A stretch of DNA of 64,000 nt from Ciborinia camelliae (taxonomy: Eukaryota; Ascomycota; Leotiomycetes; Helotiales; Sclerotiniaceae), in contig JANPYM010000011.1 in assembly GCA_025890175.1 (NCBI GenBank), positions 1,158,299-1,222,298 of the forward strand, written 5' to 3'. The notes below the pieces were generated by a model, which ran no database searches, was not told where the DNA came from, and was given only the letters and a program-made list of their open reading frames with translations. This document shows, piece after piece, positions 32,601 through 45,111 of this stretch. The translations under genes and the position numbers were made by a program. Numbering within the stretch: the stretch's first letter is position 1; each line of letters starts with the position of its first letter.

Positions 32601-34500
32601 TTCATAAATTCAATTTAAATATTTTATTAATTTTATTTTTATTTTTATTAATAAATAATTATAAAAAAAAAAAAATATTGTTAATATAAAATTCTAAAAA
32701 TTTAAATATTATATTTAAATTTTATATAAAAATAATATTTCAATTTATTTGATAAATATTTATTAAAATATAAATAATAATTAAAAGAATAATAATATTT
32801 AATATTAACAAAAATAATAAACAATTAAAAAAATTAGCAAAAACAAATATTATTAAGATATTTGGAAAAATGTATATTTGATTTAAATTTAAATTTAAAT
32901 TTGTTATTTATAAAAAAGTTTTTATATATATATATTAAATAAAAATATTTAAAGATATATTAATTAATATTAATATTAAAGATTTTATTTATTAAAATAT
33001 AATAATGTTAAATTTTTTATAAAACTTTTTAGTAATATTTTTTAATAAATATTAATTAAAAATAAATAAAAAAAATTTGGAAATAATAAACTTTAAAAAA
33101 CGTAATATTAATATATAAATAATTTAATTTAAATAACAAAAAAAATTTAAGGATAATTCAAATAAATATAAATATAAAAATACAATAAACAATATTGATT
33201 TAGTTAATAATACAAATTCAATTTATATAATATTTAAACAAAATATAATTAATAATAAACTAAATAATAAAAATGAAAAATAAAAGAATGAAGATAAAAA
33301 TTTGATTGTTTATATTAATAATATAAATAATTGAAATTAAAATAAAGAATTTAAACGATTTATATTAAAAAGTAATAACGAATTTATATAAAAAGATATT
33401 AAAGGGTTTAGGGAGGGGGTAAACAATTTAATTGTATTAATTTTAAAATACGAAAAACTAAATTTAATAATATTTTTGAATAAAATTATAAATTATTAAA
33501 ATATTTTGTTTAAAACAAATAAAAAACTAAAAAAATTAATCAAAATTAGTATTAATATTAATATAATATATAATTATTTTAAAAAAGATTTTTATATATA
33601 ATTTAAATAAAAATATATAAAATAAATTGGATTAAAATTAAAATAAATAAATTATTAATTTTAATATAAATTTTTGTAATATGATATAAAAGTTTTAATA
33701 AAAATCTAATTAAATTAATTAATATTAATTATAAAATTTATAAATCGAAATTATAAATTTGTATAAAACAATTTAATTATTATTAATAAATTTAATATTT
33801 ATAAAGATTATATATAAAAGATTTTAAATAATTATAATTTCAAAAATATATAAATTTGTAAATAAACAAATATTAATATTATTATTTAATTTATAAAATA
33901 ATATTTATATTAATAATATTAAAAATAAACAATAATTTTATATAATATATTAATAATTTATTATTTATTAAAAAACAAAAAAGCATTTGTTTTTATAAAA
34001 TTATTAAAAATATATATAATAATATTTAATATTAAAATTAAAAATAATATTAAAAATATAAATATTTTTATAATTAGATTTAATAATTACATTTTAAATA
34101 AAATATTTAATAACAATATATTATATTTGATTATAAATTATACTAAATATTATTAAAAACAAAAAATAAAAATAAAAATAAATAATTATAATAATAATAA
34201 TTATAATTTTAAAAACAATTTCGATATTTATAAAAATAAAAATAAGGATTTAAATAATAAAGATTTAGTTAAAAATAATTAAAATTTAAATAATCAAATT
34301 CAAAATATTTTTTTAATTAATAATTCAAATAAATATTTAAAAAAAAATAATAATTTTGATATTAATAATATTATATATAAAAATCTTTTTGATTTTAATA
34401 ATAATAATATAAAAAAAAAAAAAAAAAAAAAGATAATAAAAAAAATAAAAATAATAAATATTAAATTTAAATAGTATTTAAACAAAATATATATAAATTA
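29606..34500. other. AT-only DNA, no gene or clear repeat boundary
   Basis: Nearly pure A/T. The only oddities are a GGGAGGGGGTAAAC purine tract at about 33,412-33,425 (polypurine-tract-like; an inverted counterpart GTTTACCCCC lies near 40,100) and a 19-A tract near 34,412. Degraded elements are likely but not resolvable by eye. Confidence 0.5.
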
Positions 34501-34520
34501 AAAATATTTTTTTATATATA

Positions 34521-34700
34521 TTGCGATATCAGCGAATTTGCAGGGCAGATTCACTGGAGCGTGCGGCCGCGTGCGGCCGATATGCCCGCACCCCGCGGGC
34601 ATATAAGCTCGCAGATCGATCTACGATCGATCTGCATGCTTTTATAATATACTACTTTTACTATACACATTTTGATACCACCGAGGTGATTCGACAATAT
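34521..34700. other. GC island with two strong palindromes
   Basis: TATGCCCGC (34581-34589) pairs with GCGGGCATA (34595-34603). GCAGATCGATC (34611-34621) pairs with GATCGATCTGC (34625-34635). A tandem GTGCGGCCGC/GTGCGGCCG precedes them. CpG-rich and unmutated within AT-only flanks. An open frame crosses it but has no coding character. Confidence 0.7.
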
Positions 34701-36009
34701 ATAATAATAAAAAGTTTTTATTATATTTGATTTTATTTTTATTATTAAAAATAATTTGTTTATAAAAAAAATAAAATTAAATAAATTAATAAATATATAA
34801 TAAAAAAATTGTTTTTTAAAAATTAATATTATTTTATTATTTTTTTTTTATATTTATAATATATTTTCTTTTTTTTTTATAATAAAATATATAAATATAG
34901 AATTTAATATAAATATAAAGATTTTTTTAAAAATATATAAATATTATTTAATTAATAAAATAATAAATAATAAGATTAATTACAAAATCGAAGAAATAAC
35001 TGTATAATTATTAGAAGTTAATTGTAAAAAAAAAATAAGTATAACAAAACATACATTTTCGGATATATAGGTTATTTAGTTATATAACCAATCTATTAAT
35101 TCTAATAAAAAAGGGAAATAAAAAAGAAAGTTTCACTTCCTTTTTTTTTTCTTTTTATTAATAATTATATTACTAATATTTAACCTTTCTCAGTTTTACA
35201 GTGATCTTCATATATCTTTTATTTTTAACCCAAAATTAGTATATTTATTTGGAAAAAAAAATTAATTTATTTATACCCTAGTTTATTATTTAGTATATTA
35301 TAATTTATAATATAGTTATATTTCAATATATTATTAGATAAATATAATTTTATATAAATATTTAAAAGATTTAAAAGTTTTTATTATTTATTTAATATTT
35401 TCTTTTTTTTTTATTATTTAAATATAATATTTTTATTAATTATATTTATATCATTATTTGTATTTTTGCTTAATAATCCATTATTATTATTATTATTATT
35501 TATTATATTATTTAAATTTAAAATATTATTTTTAATTATATTATTTTTATCTTTTTTTTTTTTTTTTTTTTTATTATATATTAAATTTTAATTGGTTATT
35601 TTTTGATTAATAATATTTTTTATATTTAGAAAATCTAGTTATATATCTTTATTATTATTATTAATATTTTAATTATTTATTATTTAATTATTTATAAAAG
35701 AAATAAAGAAAATTAAGATTTTATAAATATTTTTTAAAGCTTATAATAGTACCTTAACTTTTTTATTTAAAATAAATTTATTTAAATAATTATAAAATTA
35801 TAAAATAATTAAAATAATATATTAAAAATTTATAATCAAAATCTTTATAAATATATTTTATTGTATATATTTTAATAAAAATTATAAAAAATTAGTTTTA
35901 TATTATGTTAAATATTTATAATATCTTAATATCAAAGAAATTAATATTAATATTCTATTAATTTTTAATAATAATTATAAAAACAAATATAATAAATTTT
36001 AAATATTAT
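34701..36009. other. AT-only DNA, no gene seen
   Basis: Contains a less degraded stretch at about 35,040-35,220 (TTTCGGATATATAGG, AAAGTTTCACTTCC) and T-tracts near 35,400 and 35,553. Nothing can be assigned. Confidence 0.5.
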
Positions 36010-36230
36010 CGGTTTATCTTAGGGTGATGAATATATATATGTGGTAGTAAGGTGATTAGCAACAATAAGTATATAAACTCGTTATAGTATTGATGATGTT
36101 CTAGCTAAGAGAATGCGGGTGGAAGCATTCTAATATAAACGCATGCCGCGCCTAGCCCGCGCTAGTGCGCGCGCAGGCGAAATCACGTGACAGGGTCACG
36201 TGACTGATAGGGGTAACCCCTGTCACAACA
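36010..36230 (+). repeat. LTR- or MITE-like island E4
   Basis: Ordinary-composition island possibly running TGTGGTAGTAAGG (36040) to CCCCTGTCACAACA (36230). It has a TATATAAAC box near 36,071, a GAATGC/GCATTC hairpin, a GC-rich palindromic stretch (GCCCGCGCTAGTGCGCGCGC), two CACGTG sites and an AGGGGTAACCCCT palindrome. Its end resembles that of L (CCCCTGT..CA). Single copy in this window. Confidence 0.55.
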
Positions 36231-36701
36231 AATATATAGTTAATCTAATAAAAATAAAAATATTTAAAAAACTTTAATAAAAGCTAATCTTTCAGTTTTT
36301 ATTAATATATTATTATATAAAAGATTTATTAATATTTTATTAATTTTATATTATTTTAAATATAATATATTATAATTATAATTCAATATTAAATTTAAAT
36401 ATAATATAAGTTTTGTTATAATAAAGAATTTTTTTGGTATTTTATATTTTTAAAAATATTTGTTATGATTATTTTTTTTATAAATATTCTATCCCGTTTT
36501 TTGAATATATATAGTATTATAATGATAATATTTGTTTTTAATAATATTATAATTTAAATCGATATGATTATTTTTAATAATAAAATAAACTTAACAATCT
36601 CGATTGGTATTATACTTTATAAAATTAACATTATCAGCTATTTATAGTATATTCATTGTTAAGATTATTGAAAACGCTTTTACAAATATATTATATTTAT
36701 T

Positions 36702-36973
36702 ATTACAAGGACGACTTGGAAATCTAATGATTTAGAAACTAGAATTTGTATTGATGAAAATCTAGATTCTAATGCTAGAAGAAGGTGTAGAATAGCTGAA
36801 CCTTATATAGACCTAGGTAGCTGTACTGAACTGGCGCTAGTGCCTAGTGCATAGTACTAAGCGAGTACTATGCCTAGAACCTAATACTATAGGAATGAAG
36901 AGCATTCACCACCAGGCACGTGATATAGGTCACGTGCTAGTCACGTGACCCGTACCCCTGTAACTTCGTCACA
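36702..36973 (+). repeat. Repeat L, copy C
   Basis: The first ~60 bp are RIP-mutated (ATTACAAGGACGACTTGGAA); the rest is nearly identical to copy A, including three CACGTG sites and the GATATAGG spacer. Ends CTTCGTCACA. Confidence 0.85.
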
Positions 36974-37241
36974 TTTATTAATTTTTGATACAATTTTTTT
37001 GTTTAAAATTCTTAAACCTGGTTTTAAATTATTAATAATATTATTTATATTAATATTATAAAGGTTTAATATTAATATAAATAGATTTTTTAGTTTTTTT
37101 TTCTTTTTGTAATTAAGATATATTAAAATAATATAAAAAGTTTTTAAAGTATAATATATATTTTTATATATATTAAAATTGTTTATAAATAATATAAATA
37201 AAAATATTATAATTTTTTGTTTATTGCTATTTGCTAATTAT

Positions 37242-37430
37242 TGTCATACGCGTCACATAGGATCATGAAAGTGAAATCGTAGATATACAATCTGATAAAA
37301 GAACTATATTAAAAAGAAAAGAATTTTTTTGAAAAAAATATTATTTAATATAAAGATGATTATATAACCATAATGATTATATAATCGATTATGTGACTAT
37401 CATCTATTAAGCAAAGGTCTTGATGTAATA
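37242..37430 (+). repeat. Repeat E2 copy (TGTCA...TGACA element)
   Basis: Starts TGTCATACGCGTCACATAGG; the end is RIP-changed (TGATGTAATA for TTGGCGTGACA). Possible 4-bp TTAT target duplication on each side. It is the intact counterpart of the interrupted copy at 58,774. Confidence 0.8.
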
Positions 37431-38810
37431 TTATTCCTTTCCCGAAAATAGATTTGAAATGTTGAAAAACATAAGTTAGTTTTTTTTTTTACGCCAATTT
37501 TTATTATTATTAAGTTTAAATCGATCTAAATAAATAACATAAAAAACCTTAACCTTTTTTTTTATATATATAAAATCGAAGGCATTATAATAAATATGGT
37601 TAAAAAAATATTTCAATTATTAAATTTTATATTGTAATTATTTATAATAAAATTTAAAATTTAAAATATATTTTAATTTTTAATTTTTTTTATTATTAAT
37701 TTTTATTAATATAATAAATTGTTTTATATATTAATTAAATAAAAAATCTTTTAAATTATATTATAATATTAATATATAAAAAATATTATAATATTTTATA
37801 TATTTTAATAAAATAAATTTGTAAAAAGAATTGTCAAACATTTTTTCAATTAAAAAAAAACTAATAAATTTATTTTTTAATTTGACAAAAGATTATTCAA
37901 ATTTTAATTATTTAATATTTAAAAAAATAAAATTGTTTATTTTAAATAATAATATTAGAATTTGTTTATTATTAATAAAATCTTTTATTCTAATTTAAAT
38001 AAAATCTATTTTATTATAAAAAATATTCTATATATTTTTTATTTATTAAATAATATTAAAAATTCTTTTTTTATTTGTAGCTTTTTTGAAATTCTAAATT
38101 CAAAATATAATTAACTATAAATCAAAGTTTATTTGAAAATTAAAATTTTTATTAATAAAAAATGGGGATATCTTTGTGGTATTAAAAATAATATTATTTA
38201 TTATAAATTTTATAAATACAAATTATTTTATTTAATTGTTTTACTAATAAAATATATATATTCAAAAATATCATTTTATTTTTTTATTAGTATTTTTGAT
38301 TTATTTATTAAATTTAGAATAATATAATATAAATTTGTATCTCCAAATTTATAAAATACAAAGCAAATATTGCCATAATTTTATAATAAATTGTAATTTT
38401 TAATCGGAAATAATAAAATCAAATAATTTGTAAAATCTAAAAATATGTTAAATAATTAATTTAATTATTTTTTTAATAAATATTTTTTTGTTTTTTATAA
38501 AATAAAATATAAAATATTATTTTTTGATTATTTGATTAATTATAATTAATATTATATTAAAATTAAAGTTTAATAATAATCTAATAATAAAGTTTATAAA
38601 TATATTTTGTTATAATTAAATAAAAATCGAAAATAAATAAAATATATTCTAATAAATTTATTATAAATATTTAATTTTTTAGTAAATATAATAATTATAT
38701 ATATATTATAAAATATCCCAATTTATATAAAATTAATAATATTATTTTTTTAAAATTATTAAAGTTTTAATATTATCAAAATAATTAATAATTAATTAAT
38801 TATAAATTTT
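37431..38810. repeat. Repeat R1, copy 1 (~1.4 kb)
   Basis: Colinear with 59241-60602 immediately downstream of E2 in both places (shared ATTGTAATTATTTATAATAA, AATAATATTAGAATTTGTTT blocks, with C/T differences). A 64-codon frame at 38133-38327 (KIKIFINKKWGYLCGIKNN start) is broken by a stop in the second copy and is probably an eroded piece of element protein. Confidence 0.75.
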
Positions 38811-40618
38811 AATAATAATCCTTATTTATTAATCTCCGAATTTTAGAATTTAAATTTTATATTTATAACAAAATAATTTATTATTCAAAATAAAACAAAA
38901 TATTAAAAAAAAAAATTTATTTTATTAAATATTATTTTTTATTATTATTTTAATATATTTGCAAAATTTATTATTATATTATATATTTAATATTATAAAA
39001 TAAAAATTAAAATTTATTTTGTTATAAAATAAATTAAAAATATTTATAATATAAATTTAAAATTAAATATTTAAATAAACTTAATTATAATTTAAAACAA
39101 TTTATTATTAATATTAAATTTTATTATTTATTTTGTTATATAAAAAATTTTAAGTTTATTGATTCAAAATATTAATTTTGTTATTATTTTTTTCTAATTA
39201 ATATATAACTTTTTATTATAAATTTTATAATTATATTTGGTTAAAACTATCTTCTTAAAAAAATAAATAATTAAATATAACTACCCATTATCTCCAATTT
39301 AAAAAAAAATATTCCTAATAATATAATTAAAAATATTATATTTAATATACATTTTTTTTTTAATTGAAATATATTAAAATAAAAATATAAATAACAATAT
39401 TTTTTAATATTAAAAATGTTTTTTTATAATTGGGAATTTAATCAAAACTAAATGTTTTGTTAATTTTGATTTATAAATTAATTAATAATTTATAAATTTT
39501 AAAATATTTATTAATAAATTATTTATAAAAATTTGTAAAATTTATAAAATAAAAAATATTTTTAATATTTTTAAAACAATTTTAATTAAAAATAATTTAA
39601 ACTTTTATGGGATTTATTTTAATACTATTAATTAATAAAATCAAATTTAAAAATTTAATTTTTTAAATAAAAAACTTATATTTTTTTTTATTAACCTATA
39701 AATCGGCTTTTCAAAAAATATCAAATATTTAATATATATAATTAATATATTTATTATAGTTTTTATTATAAATTAAAATATTATTCATATAAATGAATAT
39801 AAAAATATTCAAAAAATTTTAAAATATATTATTAATATAATATTGAAATATAATTAAATTATTATATAATTCAAATAATATAATTTTGTAACAAAATAAT
39901 TCAAATTATATATAGAATATAATCAGATCTATATTCTTTTTGATTTTTATTCAAATTTAATTAAAAATATAGTAAATATTAAGTTTAATTATAAATTTTA
40001 ATTTAATTATTTAAATTAAGATTTTATTAATTAAAAATAAAAAATAAACGTTTTTTTTAATAATAAAATTAAATTTGTAATAATTAATACAAAATTATAG
40101 TTTACCCCCAAATTTCCAAATAAATAAAATTAGAAATATAAAAATTATTTTATTAAATTTAATAAAGTCTTTTTTAAAATTATTATTAATATTTTTTTTA
40201 ACAAAATTTAATTTTTTATTAAATATTTAAAATAATAATATATAATTTAATATATTAAGTTTATTAAAATTAATATAATAATCAAAATTATTATAAAGAA
40301 AAAGTTTATTTGCCTTGCTTTTTTTAAATATATTTAAATAATTATAATAATTAAATAAATTTTTTTTATATAAAAATTTTTTATTATTTAATTTAATCTT
40401 TAAATTTTATTATTAATATTTTTTGTTTATAATATTTATTATAAAAATAACAAGAATTTAAATATTTTTTTATTTTAAAATTATTAAAAAAAAACAATAT
40501 TAATTATATTAATATATAATAAAATTAGATTTATAAAAATAAAAATTAAATTATTATTAAATATAAAAATTTTAATAATTTTTTGTTTTAAAATAATTTT
40601 TAACATAAAATATATTAT
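38811..40618. other. AT-only DNA, no gene seen
   Basis: Near-pure A/T. A GTTTACCCCCA tract at about 40,099-40,110 is the inverse of the purine tract at 33.4 kb. No other recognisable feature. Confidence 0.5.
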
Positions 40619-40806
40619 GGATTCGAAGAATCAAGTTCAATTTCAAAGTACCATGTATTATGTCATGATTACGTAATGTTTTTTCTACAATGGAGGCCAT
40701 TTTCTGAAGATGTACCACTTTTAAAGGTCGCTTCTGAATGGTCATAAGTCATTGATCCGTATCTTTTAACTGGCTCGCTAATCGAACCCTGGTCGCATGC
40801 TTACCT
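40619..40806. other. Ordinary-composition unique island
   Basis: About 190 bp of balanced, non-RIPped DNA (TACAATGGAGGCCATTTTCT, GGTCGCATGCTTACC) opening a 1.1-kb island. No coding frame of note. Confidence 0.6.
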
Positions 40807-41130
40807 AACCTACAACCTACCTAGCTTATCTAACCTAGCTTACCTAACCTACCTAGCTTACCTAACCTACCTAGCTTACCTAACCTACCTAGCTTATCTA
40901 ACCTACCTAGCTTACCTAACCTACCTAGCTTACCTAACCTACCTAGCTTACCTAACCTACCTAGCTTACTTAACCTACCTAGCTTACCTAACCTATCTAG
41001 CCTATCTAGCTTACCTAATCTACCTAGCCTAACCCTAGCCTACCTAGCCTACCTAGCCTACCTAGCCTACCTAGCCTACCTAGCCTACCTAGCCTACCTA
41101 GCCGAACCTAGCCGAACCTAGCCGAACCTA
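40807..41130. repeat. Minisatellite built on CCTAACCTACCTAGC motifs
   Basis: About ten 18-bp units AGCTTACCTAACCTACCT (to ~41,015), then about eight 9-bp units AGCCTACCT, then three 10-bp units AGCCGAACCT. The subtypes follow one another, as if the array grew from one end. Not CRISPR: there are no spacers. Confidence 0.9.
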
Positions 41131-41500
<370 letters not shown>

Positions 41501-41540
41501 TTAAATAAATAATTAATTAATTAATTAAATATTATTTTTA

Positions 41541-41615
41541 TACTAATAATACTAATAATACTAATAATACTAATAATACTAATAATACTAATAATACTAA
41601 TAATACTAATAATAG
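41541..41615. repeat. (ACTAATAAT)n array
   Basis: About eight 9-bp ACTAATAAT units, abutting the MITE. Confidence 0.9.
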
Positions 41616-41752
41616 TACTAGCCGTCGCGGAAAATAGATTTTCAGATTATTGATTCGAAGAACCTTTTATAATATAATAATTATATAGAAAAAGAAAATA
41701 AAAGGTTCTTCGAATACACAGTCTGAAAATCTATTTTCCGCGACGGCTAGTA
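41616..41752. mobile_element. 137-bp foldback MITE
   Basis: Arms 41616-41670 and 41698-41752 are inverted copies. The outer 31 bp (TACTAGCCGTCGCGGAAAAT...) are identical, a 7-bp mismatched patch follows, then a TTCGAAGAACCTTTTAT inner match. The central loop is about 27 bp of A/T. CpG sites are intact, so it is recent or RIP-proof. The TA(CTA) edges suggest a TA-targeting (Tc1/mariner-like) origin, but no transposase is present. Confidence 0.85.
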
Positions 41753-42966
41753 TTATTAATTTTTAAAAATATATCCTTTATTTTTGTATTCTTTATCGAA
41801 AATATAAACCTTAACTAATTTTTCGAAAACTTAATTTTTAACATATTAAAATATAAATAAAATCTTAATTTAAAAAATATAATCTTTATTTTTATATAAA
41901 TTACAATTTTGTATTATTATATTTATTTATTCTTTATTAATATTTAATAAAATATATTTATAATATAAAATATTATAATATTAATATAATTATATATTTA
42001 AATTTAAATAAATATCTTTTTATAATTAATTATAATCTTAAAAATTTTATTGTTAAAAGTTTTTATTTTATATAATTAAAATAAAAATATAAATTCGATT
42101 TATTTTATTTTATAAATAAATATAATAATAGTTTTATTAATAAAATTTTTACTAAAATAATATATATTAAAAGAAATTAATATTAATATCTTTATTTTTT
42201 TAAATAATTTATTAATAAGTTTTATTATTTTATTTATAAATATAAACCTAATAAATATAAAATTATAATTAATTAATATAAATTAACAAAATTATAATTT
42301 TAAAAAATTTTTAAAATTAAATTATAATTATACTATAATTTTTAACATATTTAAATTAAAAATTATTTTTTTCCTTATTATAATACAACCTTATTTAATT
42401 TAAATATATTTTTTTTTATAAAACAATTTTTAATAAAATAACCAATTTTTTTATAAATAAAACAAATATTTTTTATTTATAATTTTATTTATTTAAATAT
42501 AAAAATCCTGATTTTTTTTTTAAATTCTAAACAATAAAACTAGAAATATTTTTTTTCCCCCTAATCTTTTTTTTATATTTTATTTTATATTTTTTAATTG
42601 TATTTAATTACTTAATATTTATAATTATTATATTAATTTTATATTTCAAATTTTAAACTATTATATATTTATATAAAAAAATTATAGTTTATTTTATATT
42701 CTTATTAATTTTATATTAAAGATTATTAATTATAATTTTTTTAATAAATTTAAATTTAATAAAAAATTGTTAAAATCTTTTTTAAAATTAAACAAATAAT
42801 TATTTATTTTAAAATAATTTATAATATTTAATTTAAATTATTTTAATTTTATTATTGTTTCTATAAATTTATATAAAAATCTTAAATATTTTTTTTATTA
42901 ATATAAAAAAATTGAGATTATTAATTTTAAATTGAAATATAAAATAAATAATAATTTGATTATTAA
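41753..42966. other. AT-only DNA, no gene seen
   Basis: Nearly pure A/T with poly-T runs. Nothing assignable. Confidence 0.5.
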
Positions 42967-44622
42967 TTTATAATAATATATATATTATATAATTAATTAA
43001 TATATAAAAATTATTTATATTTAATTTTTAAATTATTTAGAATTATTAAAGTTTATATTAAAAAGTTTATTATTTATTTTTATCAATTTTAAATTTAATT
43101 AGATTAAAAAAGATTTATATTATTTAGTAAAAATAAAGGCTAATTATAATTATAATAATTATTTTTTTTATATTTTTTTTAAATTATTAAATAATAATAA
43201 TAAAGTTAATAATTTTTTATTAATACTTTTTTTAAATAATAATAAATTTATTAATTTTTATATTAAAATTAAAAATCTATATATTTTGGTTAAAAATAAT
43301 TAAAATTTTATTTTTTATAATATTATTAAAATCAATAATAAAGTTATTAATAATTTTAAGCTTTTTTTTTAATTTGAAAATTAATATTTTTTGGTTATTG
43401 TAAAATAAAATAAGTTTATTATAAATTACTATTATATTATTATATTCTTGAAATATATTATTTATTTAGGTAAATACAAAAATCAATTTTTTTAAATTAA
43501 GATTTTTTAATTTTTTAATTTTTTTAATTTTTTTTAATTAAAAAATAATATTAAATTTATTTTTTTTTAAAAAAAAATTATATTAAATATAAATTTTATT
43601 ATTATTAATAATATTATTAAATAATAAAAAAGTTATAATAAAATTGAAATTATATTTAATTATTAATATAATATTTTTTATTAATAAATTATAATTATTT
43701 TATATCAAAAAAAAAATTCCTAATAATTAAAAAAAATATATTTAATTAATTATTATTTTATTAAAAAAATATATTATCCAAAAAAATAATTTAATTTTAA
43801 AATAATAATAAACAAAAATAAATAGAAAAATTATTTTATTATTAATAAAACAAATTTTTTATATTGATTTAAAAATAAATATAAGGTTTATTATAATTTA
43901 TTTAAAAATAAATATAAATAAATATTTAATTAATAATATATAAATATAATTAATATTTTAATAAATATTTTATTATATAAAATTTATTATAATTTATTTA
44001 AAAATAAATATAAATAAATATTTATTTAATAATTATATATTTTAATAAATATCTTATAATATAAAATTTATTGTTATTTAATAATCTAAACAATCCATTT
44101 ATACTAGAATTCTGATTTATAAAATTATTATTATTACAAATTATTATAAATCCATATTTTATAAAAGCTTTATTATAACACTCCAAAACCGTTTTGTTTT
44201 TCGATATATTATAAAAACCTTATTATAATATCCCTAAATCATTTTATATAATTACAAAATTGATATTATTATAATTTATTGTAAATCTACATTTTCCTAA
44301 TTAAAAATCCAGATAAATATTTAGACAATTATTAAAAAATATCTTTAAGAGTATAAATTTTGAGATATAAAATTATTTTATAAACTTTTTATATTTTCTA
44401 TAAAAATATAAAATGAAATAAATATAGTTCTTATATTATATACATTATATAGAATTATAAAAATAAAATCGTAAATATACAATTTAATAAAAAAATTATG
44501 TTAAAAAGAAAAAAATCCTTTTGAAAAAAACACTATTTAATATAAAGGTGATCATATAACCATAATGATCATATAAAAGATTACATAACTATTATCTACT
44601 AGGCAGGGGCTTTGGCGTAACA
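42967..44622 (+). repeat. Repeat R5, plus-oriented copy ending in E2
   Basis: Inverted counterpart of 57168-58773 over the whole length (for example AATTTTAATATAAAAATTAA paired with TTAATTTTTATATTAAAATT). An E2 copy forms its right end (about 44432-44622, ...ACTAGGCAGGGGCTTTGGCG). About 1.6 kb with no intact frame; it looks like one element unit with E2 as terminal repeat. Confidence 0.75.
44432..44622 (+). repeat. Repeat E2 copy, decayed
   Basis: Colinear with the good E2 copy at 51333. The left half is RIP-altered (TATACATTATATAG for CATACGCGTCACATAG); the right end TTTGGCGTAACA is recognisable. Confidence 0.75.
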
Positions 44623-44950
44623 ATTATTCAATATTTGCTTTTTTATAATATTTTATTTCGAGATTTCTTTGAGTAAATATTATAAATCTTAATAATTTTA
44701 TTGTTTTTGTTTGTATATTGATTATTTGTTTAATAAAATATTAATTATTTGGATTCTCAATATTTTCTTTTTTTTCTATTTTTAAATTATAATTCTATTA
44801 AATAATAATATTTAATTAATATTGAATTATTATTTAATTAATTTTTAATATTTTATTTATAAATAAAAATTCTTTAAATATTATTTAAAAATCTTTAATA
44901 TTAATATTAAAATCTTTTATTATTATAATTAATTATAATATAATTATAAT

Positions 44951-45106
44951 TGTTGAAGATCATATCACTATACCATATTCACTGTAGTATCACCATGATC
45001 TACCCCACCTCCTAAAGTAGCTTAGCTCCTTATTGTATAGTACCCTCTACCTACTTTACAGTTCCTGTACATAGCTTTAGTCTACACACATACTACATGT
45101 TCAATA
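44951..45106 (+). mobile_element. Solo LTR E3a with 5-bp target duplication
   Basis: 156 bp from TGTTGAAGATCATATC to ATGTTCAATA. The original end was probably TTCAACA, giving the TGTTGA...TCAACA ends typical of Copia LTRs. Flanked by ATAAT at 44946-44950 and 45107-45111, a perfect 5-bp target-site duplication. It shows far less mutation than its surroundings. Confidence 0.85.
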
Positions 45107-45111
45107 ATAAT

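Noticed and set aside
34521..34730. 69-codon frame across the palindromic island
   Set aside because: Open only because the island is short and GC-richer; palindromes explain its sequence better than coding.
38133..38327. 64-codon plus-strand frame as a gene
   Set aside because: The paralogous copy near 59.95 kb has stops and the sequence is inside repeat R1, so it is an eroded element piece at most.
40807..41130. Regular repeats as a CRISPR array
   Set aside because: Units are directly tandem with no unique spacers, and the genome is eukaryotic.
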